Source: Methanospirillum hungatei (GTDB taxonomy: Archaea; Halobacteriota; Methanomicrobia; Methanomicrobiales; Methanospirillaceae). From it: 64,000 bases of DNA. Below are positions 1 through 9,148 of this stretch, one piece after another. The stretch is taken from the NCBI RefSeq assembly GCF_019263745.1, contig NZ_CP077107.1, positions 1,178,001-1,242,000 of the forward strand, read 5' to 3'. Numbering within the stretch: position 1 is the stretch's first letter; every line of letters begins with the position of its first letter. The notes under the pieces are model-generated. The model saw only the letters and a list, made by a program, of their open reading frames with translations, did no database searches and was not told where the DNA came from. The translations under genes and the position numbers were made by a program.

Positions 1-702
1 CTAGTGGTTCTCCTGATGCATGAACTCTCCCATAGTCTTCTTGCTGTGTTGCTTGGGGCAAAACAGGATCCTCTTGATATCGTCTATGGAAGTTGGATTG
101 GATCACATTGGGATGAAAATGTAGATTATACAAGCCTGTTTGCAACTGGAAAAGGTACATTGGCAGCAACCATTGCATGTGCAGGGCCATTCTCCAACAT
201 ATTGCTCTTTATTATTACCGCCTGGATTTTATCGATAAAAGCAATGAAAAACCATCCCCGAATATTTCATTGCATCTTCTGGACCTGTATCGTAACCTTT
301 TCAATGGTGTTTGAATATGTGTATACCCGGTCATTCCAGGCTCATGACGATTTTGGGAATATCACTCATGGTCTTGGTATCTCACCCTGGTGGATCTTTA
401 TCACTGGAACAATCCTTGGGATTATCGCTCTTTATTACATAATTACCCAGTTACTTCCTACATACCTGGCTATTGTAATCCCGAATAACCGGTTACTACA
501 ATATACAGCGGTTTCATTTTTCTCGTTTATTATCTTCCTTTTTTATATTGGTCTTCGTATCACAAACTATCCCGATGTTCCTGAATGGTGGTGTGGGGTA
601 TCTGGGATCGCTGCTTTATTTATTGTCCCATTTCTGGCAAGTCCCGCCCGAGGGTGGGTGAAAAGGAGAATGAAGGCGGATTTTTGGGAGAGGAATTTAT
701 AA
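1..702 (+). CDS. M50-like membrane metalloprotease (5' truncated)
   Basis: The frame is open to the window edge (codon CTA at 1-3), so the N-terminus is probably missing. The first visible residues contain HELSH, an HExxH zinc-binding motif embedded in a hydrophobic stretch, as in site-2 protease/M50-like membrane peptidases. At least five further hydrophobic segments follow (roughly residues 50-80, 85-105, 130-150, 160-180 and 195-215), and the protein ends in a short basic tail. Membrane location is clear. Peptidase activity is inferred from the motif alone, since the second metal-ligand motif (an NPDG-like Asp) is not obvious. It could be a peptidase-like protein of unknown function. Confidence 0.6.
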   Translation, partial: LVVLLMHELSHSLLAVLLGAKQDPLDIVYGSWIGSHWDENVDYTSLFATGKGTLAATIACAGPFSNILLFIITAWILSIKAMKNHPRIFHCIFWTCIVTFSMVFEYVYTRSFQAHDDFGNITHGLGISPWWIFITGTILGIIALYYIITQLLPTYLAIVIPNNRLLQYTAVSFFSFIIFLFYIGLRITNYPDVPEWWCGVSGIAALFIVPFLASPARGWVKRRMKADFWERNL

Positions 703-874
703 TGAAAGCATCTTTGAAAGTATTTCCCGTATTTACTAACAAGAAAAACTCCGATTAAAACCCAAAAGTTTTGAAAAATTATATGTTTCACAAATTTTCC
801 TTTGATTCTTCCATAACATGAGGTTGATAAAAGTAATAAGGCAGTTTTATTGTTTTATACCCCAATCAGGTACC

Positions 875-1267
875 ATGCAGGAACAGAATCAACAGATCAT
901 TTCGGATTTTTTAGAGCATAGTGAGGAATTAAGTGATGATATCATGCTTGAAGTTGAAAAGATGCTTGGGGTTACCCCGTTTATTTTTTCGGTCATGCAA
1001 GAGAGAACCGATACATTTGTTCTATCAACCCTTGCCGATTGTAAAACCGGAAGACCGAACCATCTTTCTCCAAAGATAGCTGAACTCGTTGCTATTGCAG
1101 CTGCGGCAGGAGCCGGTGCAGAAAATTGTTTGAAAGTTCACATCAATACTGCACAAAAGGAAGGAGCAACCCGCGATGAGATATTTGACACTATCATGAT
1201 TGCGGCCTTAATAGGAAAGACAAAAATCCTTGCATCTGCTCTCCGATTGTTACCAGAAAAGGAATAA
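875..1267 (+). CDS. Carboxymuconolactone decarboxylase / AhpD-like protein
   Basis: About 130 residues, all helical in character. The AhpD/CMD core reads LSPKIAELVAIAAAAG, followed by a CxxxH motif in the segment ENCLKVH. The first Cys of the classic AhpD CxxC pair is replaced, so this looks like the Glu-Cys-His type found in many small CMD proteins, which may use a peroxidatic Cys or have lost redox activity. The ATG at 875 is preferred over 818 because the preceding 19 residues do not resemble the family. The next small Cys-rich gene follows closely, so the two may be co-transcribed. The substrate is unknown. Confidence 0.7.
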   Translation: MQEQNQQIISDFLEHSEELSDDIMLEVEKMLGVTPFIFSVMQERTDTFVLSTLADCKTGRPNHLSPKIAELVAIAAAAGAGAENCLKVHINTAQKEGATRDEIFDTIMIAALIGKTKILASALRLLPEKE

Positions 1268-1289
1268 GACAAAAAAATCATTTTACAGG

Positions 1290-1475
1290 ATGATAATGAC
1301 CGACAACATGACATGTTGTGTCTGTGGCAAACCCGCTATAGGTATGCAGTTTCTTGGATGCTGTGTATCTGCGGTATGTGAAGACCATGCTGAACGGTTT
1401 TTGCTCGCACTGGTTCCCGGAGAAACCATGAAATCTGGTACATGTACTTTTGTTAGATATCCGGATAAGAATTGA
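1290..1475 (+). CDS. Small Cys-rich protein (zinc-ribbon-like)
   Basis: A protein of about 61 residues beginning MIMTDNMTCCVCGKP. Cysteines occur as CCVCG and again as GCCVSAVCEDH, the spacing of a small treble-clef or zinc-ribbon fold. An ACAGG stretch just upstream could serve as ribosome binding site for the ATG at 1290 or 1296. The gene sits 22 bp after the AhpD-like gene on the same strand. I do not recognise a named family. A role in metal binding, or a partner of the neighbouring redox protein, is only a guess. Confidence 0.55.
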   Translation: MIMTDNMTCCVCGKPAIGMQFLGCCVSAVCEDHAERFLLALVPGETMKSGTCTFVRYPDKN

Positions 1476-1565
1476 AAAACTCATGCCATTTTTTCATCAT
1501 CATTACCTCTATTTGGGTATGCTCTCTGCCTCATCTTTTATATCCTATCTCATCGATCTCTTTTT

Positions 1566-2081
1566 ATGGCACTTACCGATTTTACCCCACTGATTTTTAT
1601 AATTGTAGCAATTGTTGGCACTTTTGCCCAGATGATGAAAGAAAATAGGGGAATTACCACATCCCGCCGGATTGAAATACTTCTGAGCTGGATATTTCTC
1701 GTAATAGTCGGATTTGGTGGTATCTGGGCATTTATCGGGCATACCTTTTTTGCAGACCGTGTAGCGGAGAGTATTGGATGGCCAGTTGGAAATCCCTTTC
1801 AGCAGGAGGTTGGGCTGGCAAACCTGGCTATCGGAGTTCTTGGACTATTATCATTCAGGATGATAGGATCATTTCAGGTTGCGACAATCATTGCATACAG
1901 CATATTCATGATCGGAGCCGGGATCGGCCATATCTGGCAGATAATCACAACTGGAAATATGGCAGTCAACAATGCCGGCCCTATTCTCTGGATGGATCTG
2001 TTGGTCCCGCTGGTGATAATAATGTTTTATCTCCTGGGTCAGCATGTACACCGGATAGAAGCGAATCCCTCATTAAAATGA
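1566..2081 (+). CDS. DUF6790-like integral membrane protein
   Basis: 171 residues with about five hydrophobic helices (near residues 7-25, 38-60, 85-103, 105-130 and 140-160). The segment around residues 66-90 (ESIGWP, GNPFQQEVG, ANLAIG) matches what I remember of the DUF6790 family of small membrane proteins. No catalytic motif is visible, and family membership rests on memory of the motif. A short Lys/His-rich tail faces the solvent. Function unknown. Confidence 0.6.
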   Translation: MALTDFTPLIFIIVAIVGTFAQMMKENRGITTSRRIEILLSWIFLVIVGFGGIWAFIGHTFFADRVAESIGWPVGNPFQQEVGLANLAIGVLGLLSFRMIGSFQVATIIAYSIFMIGAGIGHIWQIITTGNMAVNNAGPILWMDLLVPLVIIMFYLLGQHVHRIEANPSLK

Positions 2082-2105
2082 TGAATTTTTTTATTACCTC
2101 CTTAT

Positions 2106-2864
2106 TTATGACGTCAATGGACTTTTCTTCATGATAAAGTAGGTATATCCATACTCATGAGAATATTTCCTGTGAATATCCATCTCCATTTCAAGACCCT
2201 GGATAATGCACTGTGCATCACTATTATCTGTAAATTTCTCTTTTAGCATACCAAGCCTGGTAGTTAACGGTTTATAAAAGTGATTCCACCATCCAGTATC
2301 TGCAAGCCTGAATGAACCAATAAGAGAATACCCTTCTGAACGAATCATCTCTTCTGCTTCCGGCACCGATGGCATATCAGGAGATATTTCATTAAAGAAG
2401 TTTTTACACTCTTCAGAAGGGGAATTGGTATACCAGGTACAGTCAGAGATCATCATGTACCCTTGTGGTTTTATAAATTTCTTCCACGTCTGAAGGGCTG
2501 GCAATATGCCAATAATGAAAGCAGAACCTTCTGCCCAGACGATATCAAAGATTTCTTCATCAAAGGGCAGATTATCCATAGATGCCTGACGGGTTGTAAT
2601 GTTCCGGTCAAGCCCAGCTGTTTTTGCCCGATTTGTGAGATCATCCAGGAATGGCTGATGAAGATCAGTTGCCGTGATATGAGAGTCAGGGCTAATCCTC
2701 GCAAGTGTTAGATCCTGCATACCGGATCCACATCCGATATCCAGAATCCTTCCCCGTTTAGCATCAGGAGGGAGGAAAGAAAAAGCATATGCTGTTGCTT
2801 CATCTAAACCCGGACCTTGCCGGGGCAATCCTTCAAACATTGATGAGATAAGATTTACATCCAT
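2106..2864 (-). CDS. Class I SAM-dependent methyltransferase
   Basis: 252 residues. Motif I, ILDIGCGSGMQD, lies near residue 41, and the acidic end of beta-2 (ATDLH) follows. Motif II/III is seen as NLPFDEEIFDIVWAEGSAF, and a post-I hydrophobic strand reads YMMISDCTWY. This is the UbiE/Coq5-like layout of small-molecule methyltransferases. The gene stands alone between convergent and divergent neighbours, so the substrate cannot be inferred from context. Confidence 0.8.
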   Translation of the reverse strand: MDVNLISSMFEGLPRQGPGLDEATAYAFSFLPPDAKRGRILDIGCGSGMQDLTLARISPDSHITATDLHQPFLDDLTNRAKTAGLDRNITTRQASMDNLPFDEEIFDIVWAEGSAFIIGILPALQTWKKFIKPQGYMMISDCTWYTNSPSEECKNFFNEISPDMPSVPEAEEMIRSEGYSLIGSFRLADTGWWNHFYKPLTTRLGMLKEKFTDNSDAQCIIQGLEMEMDIHRKYSHEYGYTYFIMKKSPLTS

Positions 2865-2997
2865 GACTAAAGGCGTTCGAATGAAAGAATGAAATGCTTT
2901 CTGGTTTTTCTAGAGAAAAAAGCCCGGGTAGCTAAAATATGTCAAAGAGTCGATGAAAAGAAATAAAGTTGAAAAATAGGAGTTCATTCGTTTTTAC

Positions 2998-3798
2998 TCA
3001 TGAAGTATCCGATAATTCATGTTGTAGTTCTGGTATCGATACATCCGGATTACGATACCGTGCCCGTCCGTGTGTCTTTTTTCCTGCCTGAATAGCTTGT
3101 ACAGGGCAGATATGAATACATCCGCAACAGAGTTCACAATGATGCTTCCAGATCGGCTTTTTATCTACAAGTTCAATATTTGCTGCAGGGCAGACAGAAA
3201 CACAGATCCCACAGGAAATGCAGGTATCACTGACGGTAAATAGCCGATCTTTATTGTGTACATCAGAAACAAACCGGTTATAGAAAAGAGAGTGAAAAAA
3301 TGATAATATTAATGACCGGGATACGGGCTTTACTTTTCCCTGACGAATATCACCTATTATCTTCTGAATCTCTGTATCTGCTGATTTCAAGAGTTTATCT
3401 TGTTTTTTTCCGGTTGGCGGCTCATACATCAGGATATAATTTCCTGGCATGCGAAGAGAATATCCGGCAGAAAGCCCCCGGCCTGTTTGTTTGAGAAGTT
3501 CATCCAGTTGAGTAAGTGTAGTGCGTCCTCCTCCCCCTCCATTGGTAACAACGGAGAAGACGTACCCAATCCCTGAAAGATCCAAACGTTTGGCAAATTC
3601 TGCAACCATTACAGGAAGGCCGGTAAAATAAACCGGGCATACAATTCCCACCAGGTCTGCATCAGGGACAATAGATCCGGTAGAATCCCTGAAGGTAGAG
3701 ATAGGAATCATCTCACAGTTTTCTAATGAACCGGCGATCTTTTTCGCAACAGACAGAGAGTTCCCAGTGCCAGTAAAATAATACACAATTGTTTTCAT
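2998..3798 (-). CDS. EFR1-type flavodoxin-ferredoxin fusion
   Basis: 266 residues. The N-terminal flavodoxin-like domain (about 1-150) begins with the FMN-phosphate loop YYFTGTGNS. The C-terminal part (about 185-245) carries two 4Fe-4S motifs, CISCGICVSVCP and CELCCGCIHICP. This arrangement matches EFR1-family ferrodoxins, cytoplasmic electron-transfer proteins of anaerobes. The two clusters plus FMN would allow internal electron relay. The physiological partner is unknown. A perfect 8+8 bp inverted repeat lies 61 bp upstream of the start codon and may be an operator. Confidence 0.85.
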   Translation of the reverse strand: MKTIVYYFTGTGNSLSVAKKIAGSLENCEMIPISTFRDSTGSIVPDADLVGIVCPVYFTGLPVMVAEFAKRLDLSGIGYVFSVVTNGGGGGRTTLTQLDELLKQTGRGLSAGYSLRMPGNYILMYEPPTGKKQDKLLKSADTEIQKIIGDIRQGKVKPVSRSLILSFFHSLFYNRFVSDVHNKDRLFTVSDTCISCGICVSVCPAANIELVDKKPIWKHHCELCCGCIHICPVQAIQAGKKTHGRARYRNPDVSIPELQHELSDTS

Positions 3799-3858
3799 CG
3801 CCCTTCCTCCCGGTATTGATATCAGAGATCACATATGGATATCGATATTCTTGAAGTA

Positions 3859-3877
3859 AGATATGATATTCATATCT
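3859..3877. promoter_or_regulatory. Palindromic operator candidate upstream of the EFR1 gene
   Basis: Arms AGATATGA and TCATATCT are perfect complements separated by TAT. The site sits in the promoter region of the minus-strand flavodoxin-ferredoxin gene. Several further ATATC elements lie between it and the start codon. Binding by a dimeric regulator is inferred. The A/T content also means chance palindromes are possible. Confidence 0.35.
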
Positions 3878-3983
3878 ATTTGGATTCAATGGAAAAAACG
3901 ATACGATTCTCTCAAATTAAGAAAAACAGGAAAGACTGAATTATCAAATGATTGATGAATCAGCCAGGGTTTGGTTTAGTCGG

Positions 3984-4790
3984 CTATGGAGCATGGATGG
4001 GGACATTGACTGTCCCGTTCATCCAGTCGGCAGGATTATCCCATTCAGATTGTTGTGTTTTGGCAAAATAAACTTCGACGATTCCTTTTTCTTCCAATTT
4101 CTTCAATACCTGAAATTCATAATTGTAAAATATACGGGTTGGTTTTGCACCTTCCACATAGCACCATACTTTTACAGGCTTTCCAGTTGCTTTTGAAATA
4201 AGTTCTGCCATTTCTGCAAATCTGGTCGAATATGCTGCCCATATCGCATCAGCCTGCTCAAATGTAACCGGATGGGGATCCTGGTATGGTTTTCCAAAGA
4301 TCATAACAGTTCCATTTTCAGCCTTTGAGCGCTCATACCAGTGTTCATTCATAATCTGTTGCCAAGAGGGATAGGGGAAATATCCATCCACACCCTGGGC
4401 CCAAATCGCACGGTTTTGTGTACCATTCTGGTAACTGCCATCATTTATGGAATCTATCAGCCGGAGCAGGCTTCCATGATTTCCTTTTGCAGAGTAAAAC
4501 CCCATATGAACCTGAGTGCCGGGTGTGTTGAGTAATGGCTCATATTTTACCGCTTCATCAAAAAGCCGCGGAGTAAAATCCGGATCCTGTAGTTCTTTCA
4601 GTTTTTCTGAAGGATCTGGAAATACCGGAATGTGTTCTGAAACTCCCGAACATCCGGAAGGAGAAGACAAAGAGGATAATATGGATTCTCCAAACAGGAA
4701 TGATGTTGCAAGAATGCAGGAAAAAATAAGCAGACCTGCCAGCACCAAGATAAAACGGGTGCTTCTGGTATTTAGCGGTGATGATTTCAT
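3984..4790 (-). CDS. Exported or membrane-anchored protein of unknown function
   Basis: About 268 residues. A hydrophobic N-terminal segment (about residues 13-35) follows a basic start, giving a signal anchor or signal peptide, and a Ser/Pro-rich linker follows. The remainder (about 50-268) is soluble, rich in aromatic residues and Trp, with repeated phrases around GYFPYPSWQQ and KVWCYVEGAKPTRIFYN. No family was recognised. The ATG at 4790 is preferred because GAGGG lies just upstream, although a GTG at 4802 overlapping the ppcA stop is possible. It follows ppcA directly and is probably co-transcribed with it, but nothing links it to carbon metabolism. Confidence 0.6.
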   Translation of the reverse strand: MKSSPLNTRSTRFILVLAGLLIFSCILATSFLFGESILSSLSSPSGCSGVSEHIPVFPDPSEKLKELQDPDFTPRLFDEAVKYEPLLNTPGTQVHMGFYSAKGNHGSLLRLIDSINDGSYQNGTQNRAIWAQGVDGYFPYPSWQQIMNEHWYERSKAENGTVMIFGKPYQDPHPVTFEQADAIWAAYSTRFAEMAELISKATGKPVKVWCYVEGAKPTRIFYNYEFQVLKKLEEKGIVEVYFAKTQQSEWDNPADWMNGTVNVPIHAP

Positions 4791-4798
4791 GAAAACCC

Positions 4799-6277
4799 TC
4801 ACCCAAGGAATTTCCTAATTGCTCCTGCACGGATGATCATGTCCTGAACACTATCTATCTGGCATGCAGTTACTGCTTTCTCAATCTGACCGGAAAGTGC
4901 CATATGTTCTGGATGAGGATCCAGGTCAACCCAGTCAGGCAGGATTTTCTTCACATCTGCCGGAAGATATGTGGAATCTGGATTCAGGAATCTGCAAGCA
5001 TCAGCAAGATCGTCAGTAATGTACCGGTAGTTATCCATGACAAAATCGCGATCCTTTTCTGTCAATACATTCAGTCCGAGTATTTCCGGAGGAATTCCAA
5101 TAGAATACAAAGCTGCAGTCACGGTAATGGCTCGGGGTAATGATACCGCTCCCATGTTTCGTGAATACCCAAAAAGACCAACATGTAATTTTCGTTTTCT
5201 TCTACTTGGAATATATGATGCGACCCGATTGATGAGCGGAGCAAGTCCCTGGATCTGTTTCTGGTATCCGGCAGCGTACCGCTCAATCAATGAAACTGCT
5301 ATTGTATCGTCAATATCCCTGGCAGGTGCTATCTCTCGCTCTTCAAGGTACCGGATAGCTGATACTGCCTCATCAAGATGTGCATCATATTTGAATGCAG
5401 ACTGAATCGTAAATGTATATGCCCCGGCATACTCATCTGCTACCCGTCTGACCGTATCAGGTCGTAAGTTCCCCCTGAACGGAGCGGTTCCTGCCCCTAT
5501 AATGGGGTAAATCGGAATCCCGCTCTCTTCAGAGAGAAGATGAAGACGCCAGAGCCCTATCTTGTTCAGGAGCACTGCCCCGATCTGTCCATAGTTTACC
5601 GCAGGATCGGACCGTGCAAAAAAGACACGCTGGTAATCAAGTTCTTTATCCTGGAAATATCGCCGCAGAATCGTATCAGCACCAAGAATTCCGTCTTTGT
5701 CCTCAAAAAGCGGAATAACCCGTATCTTATCTGGATGGAATGAACCAATCCAGTCAGCAATGGTAAGATCCCGGCCACCAAGTCTTTTATGTTGCTGGCC
5801 GATGACAAAATCACAGTAATATTGGTAGATATTATCAATTGATGCAAATGAAGTCGTCATCGGAAGGATGACTTCGAAGATGGGTGCAAGGGTATCTCCG
5901 TAAAAGTGGTGGGCAACATCATATGAACGGGGGATAGATCCTAGTGTTTCAAGGAGGATCTTCGCTTCAGTTCGTTCGATCTCCGGATTTGGTACACGAA
6001 GGGTTAAAAAGAGGTCACACCCGAGGTGGCGGTCCTTAAAATAATCCCCATACCTGGAGAGGAGTTTTTTTACCACATAATTATCAACCTCCTTTCCTTC
6101 ACAGTCCCACATCTGCTCCGTGCACCCTAAATGAGAGTACACATAGTATGCTTCTTTTACCTCATCTTCACCGGTTAATTCAATATTTTCAGTAAAAAAT
6201 GGAGTATGGACATTGTCCGGGTGCTGGGTGCTCATCGTCCGGGGTATTTTCGGGGGTATGCCATACTGTTCTTTCAT
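4799..6277 (-). CDS. ppcA: Archaeal-type phosphoenolpyruvate carboxylase
   Basis: 492 residues, the normal length for the short archaeal PEPC family (bacterial enzymes are about 900). The N-terminus IPRTMSTQHPDNVHTPFF is the family signature. The segments LRVPNPEIERTEAKILLE, DRDFVMDNYR and a conserved C-terminal LGLNVLTEKDRD region fit PpcA. It converts PEP and bicarbonate to oxaloacetate, feeding the partial reductive TCA branch and aspartate synthesis in methanogens. The malic enzyme gene at 25.2 kb acts on the same C3-C4 node. Confidence 0.93.
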   Translation of the reverse strand: MKEQYGIPPKIPRTMSTQHPDNVHTPFFTENIELTGEDEVKEAYYVYSHLGCTEQMWDCEGKEVDNYVVKKLLSRYGDYFKDRHLGCDLFLTLRVPNPEIERTEAKILLETLGSIPRSYDVAHHFYGDTLAPIFEVILPMTTSFASIDNIYQYYCDFVIGQQHKRLGGRDLTIADWIGSFHPDKIRVIPLFEDKDGILGADTILRRYFQDKELDYQRVFFARSDPAVNYGQIGAVLLNKIGLWRLHLLSEESGIPIYPIIGAGTAPFRGNLRPDTVRRVADEYAGAYTFTIQSAFKYDAHLDEAVSAIRYLEEREIAPARDIDDTIAVSLIERYAAGYQKQIQGLAPLINRVASYIPSRRKRKLHVGLFGYSRNMGAVSLPRAITVTAALYSIGIPPEILGLNVLTEKDRDFVMDNYRYITDDLADACRFLNPDSTYLPADVKKILPDWVDLDPHPEHMALSGQIEKAVTACQIDSVQDMIIRAGAIRKFLG

Positions 6278-6371
6278 GTTTTTCAGTACTCATTGGTAGT
6301 TCACATGCATGAGTATTCTGATCCTTATGATACCCAAGTATTCAGAAAAATATTCACAAGGCATCTATCGT

Positions 6372-7718
6372 TTATTTCTTCGGGTAATACCCGATAGCGA
6401 GGATGGTGCAGTCATCACTCATGGGCTGATCACCAGTCCAGGCTTTTACTTCAGTGTTTAGAAGTGAAACGATCTCATCCGGACCTTTGAATGTGTTTTG
6501 GTTTAATACTTCTATGGTCCTTTTTACCCCGAAAAATTCCTCACCATGTTCTGCTTCAGTCACTCCGTCACTGACAACCATAAGAATATCACCAGGGTTT
6601 AAAGAGATCATATGGCACAAAAACTTCTCTTCTTCCAGTACTCCTGCTGGCAGGTTCCCATCTGATTCCTCCTGATATGCACCAGAACCAGACTGAGAAA
6701 TATGGAAGGGGGCAGGATGGCCGGCATTACAATAGGTAACCACTCCATTAGGTCTGATGATACCAACAATCAGCGTAATAAACTGTTTACAATCACCATC
6801 TTCAAGAAATGAACGATTTACTTCACTGACCAGAGCACAGGGATCACGGGTCTCCCGGATTTTCGATCTGAGAAGCATCCTTGTTGAGGACATCAAAAGT
6901 GCTGCAGGAACACCTTTTCCGGATACATCACCCAGTGCAAAATACAGGCTATTATCATCAAGTTCAAGGTAGTCGTAGAGATCACCGCCGACATAGGAAG
7001 CAGGAATCAACGATGCAGAAAGTTTGAGAGTGTTCTGCTCATGAGTCTTCTGAGGAAGCGAACCGAGTTGTATCTGTCTCGCTGCCTGCAGTTCACCTTC
7101 AATCTGGTAAGACTTTCTGGTATTTTCTGCTTCAATTCGCAGGTTATTTACAATGAAGACAAAGATTACAAGCCCTGCAATTGTCGGGAGAAAGATATCA
7201 AGAATCCCTTCTATCATCTCACCAGGATCAAGAATATCAGCCCTGATTCCATTATCCCCAATGCCAAACTGAAGGAGGCCGATAAAAAATCCTAGGATAC
7301 AAACATGAGGGATTCGGATCAGCTCATTTTTATTTAACAACCGGAACACCCCTCCAATGACTCCACACAGAAGGGTTACCAGACAACCAGACGGCTCAAC
7401 TGGATGTCCTATTGCAACCTGAATCAGGAGACCAAGGCATCCTGCCAGAAATCCTCCGGGAATTCCAGCAATTAATCCAGCAATAACCGGACCAAGAATC
7501 TGGATGCTGATAAAATATGGCCCTATCTCAACGCCAGTCAGGATCCCATATGCATAAAAAAATCCGCCTATGAGGGCCATAAACAGAACTGAGAATGGAG
7601 AAAATGATTTAGAGAGAAAAACTCCCGCATACCTGCTCCTGGTTAGGAAGTACGCAATCAGGGATATAACTGCTACACCATCACAGAGCTCAACAAGACG
7701 TTCCAGCTCAAAAACCAT
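6372..7718 (-). CDS. Membrane PP2C-type (SpoIIE/RsbU-like) phosphatase with 5TM-LYT sensor
   Basis: 448 residues. The N-terminal half (about 1-195) has five or six membrane helices and resembles the 5TM-5TMR_LYT module of LytS-like sensors. A short coiled linker containing ARQIQLGSLP leads into a SpoIIE/PP2C phosphatase domain (about 210-445). The metal-site motifs are present: GGDLYDY, GDVSGKGVPAAL, MVVSDGVTEA and SDDCTILAI. In bacteria such proteins dephosphorylate anti-anti-sigma factors. Archaea lack sigma factors, so the substrate here is unknown, but an STAS-type partner is plausible. Confidence 0.85.
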   Translation of the reverse strand: MVFELERLVELCDGVAVISLIAYFLTRSRYAGVFLSKSFSPFSVLFMALIGGFFYAYGILTGVEIGPYFISIQILGPVIAGLIAGIPGGFLAGCLGLLIQVAIGHPVEPSGCLVTLLCGVIGGVFRLLNKNELIRIPHVCILGFFIGLLQFGIGDNGIRADILDPGEMIEGILDIFLPTIAGLVIFVFIVNNLRIEAENTRKSYQIEGELQAARQIQLGSLPQKTHEQNTLKLSASLIPASYVGGDLYDYLELDDNSLYFALGDVSGKGVPAALLMSSTRMLLRSKIRETRDPCALVSEVNRSFLEDGDCKQFITLIVGIIRPNGVVTYCNAGHPAPFHISQSGSGAYQEESDGNLPAGVLEEEKFLCHMISLNPGDILMVVSDGVTEAEHGEEFFGVKRTIEVLNQNTFKGPDEIVSLLNTEVKAWTGDQPMSDDCTILAIGYYPKK

Positions 7719-7984
7719 ACCATTCTCCCTGGTTCATTTTTTTAAAACAGAGATATAATATCGTTCCAAATCTGTACGTAGATCAGGCACAGAACAGACA
7801 AAGACATACACAGAGTTTAAGCGATGAAATCATATATAGGGATATGGATTATTGTGCTAATTTTTGAGCTTCCCTTCAGAGCAAAAATATTTGGGATTGG
7901 AAGGGACTAAAAAACCGGCATCCATATCTCAATACATAAATACAAGCATGTGGAGTAATGCTAATAAGAAAAAGGGGGAAGACC

Positions 7985-9148
7985 ATGACTGAGACAACGT
8001 TCGAGCTGAGAAAATTTGTAGCTCCTGAATTCATAATCGGTGTGGATGCCCGGCAATTAGCAGGAAGATATGCAAAAAACCTTGGTGCCAGTCATGTGTT
8101 TCTGGTAACCGGTCCGAATATCATCAAAGCCGGATGGGTTCAGGATGTTATTGATAGTCTTGAGTCCGAGGGGATCCGGCATACCCTTTTTTCAGAAGTC
8201 TCTCCAAATCCCCGCGATCATGAGGTCATGACCGGTGCTGAGCAGTACAAATCTGCAGGATGTGACGCTGTTGTTGCAGTCGGTGGGGGAAGCCCTATGG
8301 ACTGTGCGAAAGGTATAGGGATTGTGGTCTCAAATGATCAACATATTCTGGAATTTGAAGGCATTGACAATGTCAGGATTCCGGCTCCCCCCCTAATCTG
8401 TATTCCTACAACAGCCGGATCAGCAGCCGATGTCTCACAATTTGCAATTATTACCGACACCAGCAGAAAAGTTAAGATTGCAATTGTCAGTAAGAAAATT
8501 GTGCCAGACATTTCTTTAAGTGACCCGGTTCCCCTGACATCATTGAGTAAAGAATTGACCGCACATACCGGGATGGATGCAATTGTTCATAGTATCGAAG
8601 CATATGTATCAAATGCCTCATCCCCGATTACAGACATCCAGGCTCTTGAATCGATCCGTCTCTTAAGTTCGTATCTCCCCCTCGCGTTCCATAATCCGGA
8701 TCATATCGGGTACCGGTATAAGACCATGCTTGGAAGCCTGCTTGCCGGTCTGGCTTTTTCAAATGCAAGTCTTGGTGCAGTTCATGCGATGGCTCATAGT
8801 CTTGGAGGACTCTCTGATCTCCCTCATGGTGAATGCAATGCACTCCTTCTGGAATCGGTGATTGACTACAATTTTTCTGTATGTCCAGACCGGTACGAAG
8901 CAGTTGCAGAGGCTATGAATGTAGATTGCCAATCACATGACACACAGGGAATTAAACAGAAGTTATTATCTGCTCTTCAAACACTCAGGAATGAGCTCGG
9001 AATAACAGAACGACTTGGTGATCTGGGAGTTACCAAAGAACACATTCCTGCTCTCGCAAAATCTGCAATGCGGGATCCATGCCTTGCGACAAATCCACGA
9101 AGACTGACTGTTACAGAACTGGAACAAATATATGAAGGAGCCCTCTGA
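7985..9148 (+). CDS. ercA: ErcA-like iron-containing alcohol dehydrogenase (possibly regulatory)
   Basis: About 387 residues from the ATG at 7985, which has GGGGGA just upstream. The opening LRKFVAPEFIIGVDAR matches the ErcA subgroup of Fe-ADHs as I remember it. NAD-binding GGGSPMDCAK and PTTAGSAADV are present. Metal ligands are visible as TGMDAIVHSIEAY (Asp, His) and AMAHSLGGLSDLPHGE (His, His), so catalysis is possible. In pseudomonads ErcA sits next to sensor kinases and is needed for ethanol-oxidation signalling. Here too the following gene, overlapping by 17 nt, encodes a kinase-like protein. A regulatory role is inferred from that pairing. Confidence 0.75.
   Translation: MTETTFELRKFVAPEFIIGVDARQLAGRYAKNLGASHVFLVTGPNIIKAGWVQDVIDSLESEGIRHTLFSEVSPNPRDHEVMTGAEQYKSAGCDAVVAVGGGSPMDCAKGIGIVVSNDQHILEFEGIDNVRIPAPPLICIPTTAGSAADVSQFAIITDTSRKVKIAIVSKKIVPDISLSDPVPLTSLSKELTAHTGMDAIVHSIEAYVSNASSPITDIQALESIRLLSSYLPLAFHNPDHIGYRYKTMLGSLLAGLAFSNASLGAVHAMAHSLGGLSDLPHGECNALLLESVIDYNFSVCPDRYEAVAEAMNVDCQSHDTQGIKQKLLSALQTLRNELGITERLGDLGVTKEHIPALAKSAMRDPCLATNPRRLTVTELEQIYEGAL

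Noticed and set aside
8628-8843. Minus-strand ORF inside the ErcA-like gene
   Set aside because: Shadow of a clearly coding plus-strand frame.
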